The notes beneath the pieces were generated by a model, which did not search any database, had not been told where the DNA came from, and saw nothing but the letters and a program-made list of their open reading frames with translations. This document shows positions 12,174 to 13,654 of a stretch of DNA of 13,654 bases, one piece after another (the stretch's first letter is position 1; every line of letters starts with the position of its first letter). Made by a program: the position numbers and the translations under genes. Source of the stretch: Clostridia bacterium. GTDB lineage: Bacteria > Bacillota > Clostridia > Lachnospirales > WQUN01. The stretch covers positions 1 to 13,654 of the forward strand of contig BNUF01000059.1 in assembly GCA_025997155.1 (NCBI GenBank), in the 5' to 3' direction.

Positions 12174-13543
12174 AACATCAGCCCCGTTTCCGCAAGCGGT
12201 ATTTTCTGTTCGCCGCGCTGTAAAAATATTTCCGCGTCTTGATTGTAATTTCGGAAACGAGCGACACTGATGTCACAATACGTTTCATCGCGCTCGACCG
12301 CAAAACACCGTCTGTTCAGTTGTTCGCAAGCGATTATGTCCGTTCCGCTGCCAGAAAAAGGTTCAAGAATTATATCATTTTTGTCACTGTGGAGCTTCAA
12401 ACTTCTCCATACAAGTTCGACAGGATACCGCGCCTTGTGATTGCGTTCGTCAAGTTTGTTTTTTGTGTTGGCTGTTCCAGTTACGCTGGCGATTCGCCAC
12501 AATGACGAGTAGCCCCAGTCTTTACGCTCTTGCCGAGATAGCCGTTTCACAAATTTGTAGTTGTGACCTGCCGCCGCAACTATGTATCCGTGGTCGTCAA
12601 GCACGACAAGCTCATCGGCGTTGCTGGCATCTTCGCTTGCAAACGCCCCAAGCCACTCCGCATCACTGACAGGCTTGTTTGTAGCCAAGTGGTATGGTGC
12701 GTTGCTCGACAATGCCTGCCGTTTCTTATCCCAAATCCGAATCCAAAGCGGGCGGTATCCGTTGCCGGCGAGAATTTCTGTGCAGTAAGCAAATGTCGGT
12801 TCTATAAATTGTGAAGCCGTTGAAAATAAATCGCCGAGATTTAATACAACAATGTCGGCGTTGCGGCAAATATTCTTGATTGCGGGTTTCATAAGTTCAA
12901 ACCACGGTTCAAGCCCTTTTTCTTCGTAGGATTTCCCAACACCATACGGGGGCGATGTAACACACAGCTTAGTTTTCTGATTGCCGAGTAACTTTTCAAA
13001 AGTTTCTGATTGTGTTGAGTCGCCACAAATCAGCCGATGTTCGCCTAAGTGCCAAATATCGCCTGTTTGTGTGATTGCGCCGCCGTTTGCCTCGACCTTT
13101 TCTTTTTGCTCATCTTCGTTAAAATCGTCCTCAACACAATTTGTCGGTGCAAACAACGCTTCAATATCGTTTTCGTCAAAGCCCGTCAGCGACAAGTCAA
13201 ATCCATTTTCGTCAAGCCCCTTAAACAACTCCGTTAAATTCGCCTCGTCCCATTCCGACAGTTCGTTCAGCTTGTTGTCGGCGATAACATAAGCATTTGC
13301 GCTGTCGCCTTTCAGCGGTAAAACTATAACAGGCACTTCCGACATTCCGAGCATTTCGGCGGCTTTGCACCTTGCGTGTCCCGCCAAAATAACGCCGTCC
13401 TCGCTGACGAGAACAGGGTTTGTAAAACCAAACTCCTTGATTGACGAACATAGCTTTTTGAGCATACTGTCGGGGTGCTTGCGGGGGTTTTTCGGATGCG
13501 GAGTCAATTCCGACAGTTTTGTAATTTTCATTTCGTAACTCAT
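12170..13543 (-). CDS. ParB/Srx-like domain fused to an amino DNA methyltransferase (SPPY type)
   Basis: This 457-residue protein has the same layout as its downstream neighbour: a ParB-like domain (about 1-132: LTPHPKNPRKHPDSM, FGFTNPVLVSEDG, LAGHARCKAAEMLG, IADNKLNELSEWD), an acidic linker (133-155), and a beta-class methyltransferase with LGEHRLICGDST (166-177), catalytic SPPY (197-200) and the SAM-binding motif FSGSGT (396-401). SPPY is more typical of N4-cytosine enzymes but is also found in some adenine enzymes, so the modified base is uncertain. A segment around residues 295-330 is absent from the DPPY paralogue and may be part of target recognition. ATG at 13543 has GGAGG about 7 nt upstream and forms an ATGA overlap with the partial gene before it. 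Confidence 0.92.
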   Translation of the reverse strand: MSYEMKITKLSELTPHPKNPRKHPDSMLKKLCSSIKEFGFTNPVLVSEDGVILAGHARCKAAEMLGMSEVPVIVLPLKGDSANAYVIADNKLNELSEWDEANLTELFKGLDENGFDLSLTGFDENDIEALFAPTNCVEDDFNEDEQKEKVEANGGAITQTGDIWHLGEHRLICGDSTQSETFEKLLGNQKTKLCVTSPPYGVGKSYEEKGLEPWFELMKPAIKNICRNADIVVLNLGDLFSTASQFIEPTFAYCTEILAGNGYRPLWIRIWDKKRQALSSNAPYHLATNKPVSDAEWLGAFASEDASNADELVVLDDHGYIVAAAGHNYKFVKRLSRQERKDWGYSSLWRIASVTGTANTKNKLDERNHKARYPVELVWRSLKLHSDKNDIILEPFSGSGTDIIACEQLNRRCFAVERDETYCDISVARFRNYNQDAEIFLQRGEQKIPLAETGLML

Positions 13544-13654
13544 ACATTTCCTCCGCTCAGTAATTTTTCCATAGCGTCGTCGGCGTTGTTACTGCCGTAA
13601 TTCCGTTCGCTGTTTTGAGCGACAATTCCCCAAATTCTGTCCCACGCCGTCCGC
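13540..13654 (-). CDS. C-terminal end of an unidentified upstream phage gene (partial)
   Basis: A minus-strand frame enters from the right edge and reads 37 residues (TAWDRIWGIVAQNSERNYG, then NNADDAMEKLLSGGNV) to a TGA at 13542-13540 that overlaps the next start as ATGA. The sequence looks protein-like and helical with an acidic, Asn-rich end. A small terminase subunit (P27 type) is one possibility, since phages of this kind often have it just before ParB-methyltransferase genes and it is absent beside the large terminase here, but too little is visible to decide. Confidence 0.55.
   Translation of the reverse strand, partial: RTAWDRIWGIVAQNSERNYGSNNADDAMEKLLSGGNV

Noticed and set aside
1..13654. 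CRISPR array, tRNA or rRNA genes, insertion sequences, integrase or attachment sites
   Set aside because: No spaced direct repeats, cloverleaf-like segments, transposase motifs or recombinase motifs were seen on either strand.

Overview
The window is part of a tailed-phage genome, either a prophage or a free phage, most likely from a low-to-mid-GC Bacillota (Clostridia or Negativicutes) host. The reasons are an HK97-type head module, strong AGGAGG-like ribosome sites, GTG and TTG starts, and gene families (ParB-methyltransferase fusions, DUF4314, 'virulence-related' protein) that I associate with gut Firmicutes phages. The species cannot be named. No integrase, attachment site, tRNA, rRNA, CRISPR array or insertion sequence is visible, so integration cannot be shown. 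All genes but one lie on the minus strand, so the operons read from high to low coordinates.

Region 1 (13654-8875, minus) is a DNA-modification block. It begins with the tail end of an unidentified gene. Two tandem ParB/Srx-like plus amino-methyltransferase fusions follow, then a 56-residue helical protein, then a 631-residue C5-cytosine methyltransferase with a long, repeat-like insert between its catalytic and C-terminal motifs. Every junction overlaps by 4-8 nt, so this looks like one translationally coupled unit.

Region 2 (8900-7833) is a small regulatory and accessory island. The only plus-strand gene encodes a 59-residue ribbon-helix-helix protein that starts on GTG. It converges on and overlaps the cytosine methyltransferase, and it is divergent from a SLOG/YspA-like gene. 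Two palindromic sites sharing ATGAGTACA sit at the predicted start points of the two divergent promoters, a layout that suggests autoregulation. An 88-residue hypothetical gene with its own promoter and a good intrinsic terminator closes the island.

Region 3 (7833-1, minus) is the packaging and head operon. Its leader carries two near-identical 16-nt palindromes. The genes in order are a two-domain 'virulence-related' protein, a DUF4314 protein, a 57-residue protein, a hairpin, large terminase, portal, ClpP-type prohead protease, major capsid protein, a tiny Cys/Pro-rich protein, a gp6-like head-tail connector, a PAPS-reductase-like protein and the start of the head-closure protein. The PAPS-reductase-like gene is an odd intruder among the head-completion genes. 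It appears to lack a central segment of roughly 80-100 residues while keeping its reading frame. No small terminase lies next to the large one.

No stretch over 300 bases lacks a gene. The longest gaps (7690-7875, 8143-8257, 8594-8720, 6114-6198) are covered by the regulatory entries. The most noteworthy signals are the shortened PAPS-reductase-like gene, the RHH/SLOG divergent switch, the paired palindromes before the head operon, the repeat-bearing cytosine methyltransferase, and a perfect 12-bp-arm palindrome inside the capsid gene.
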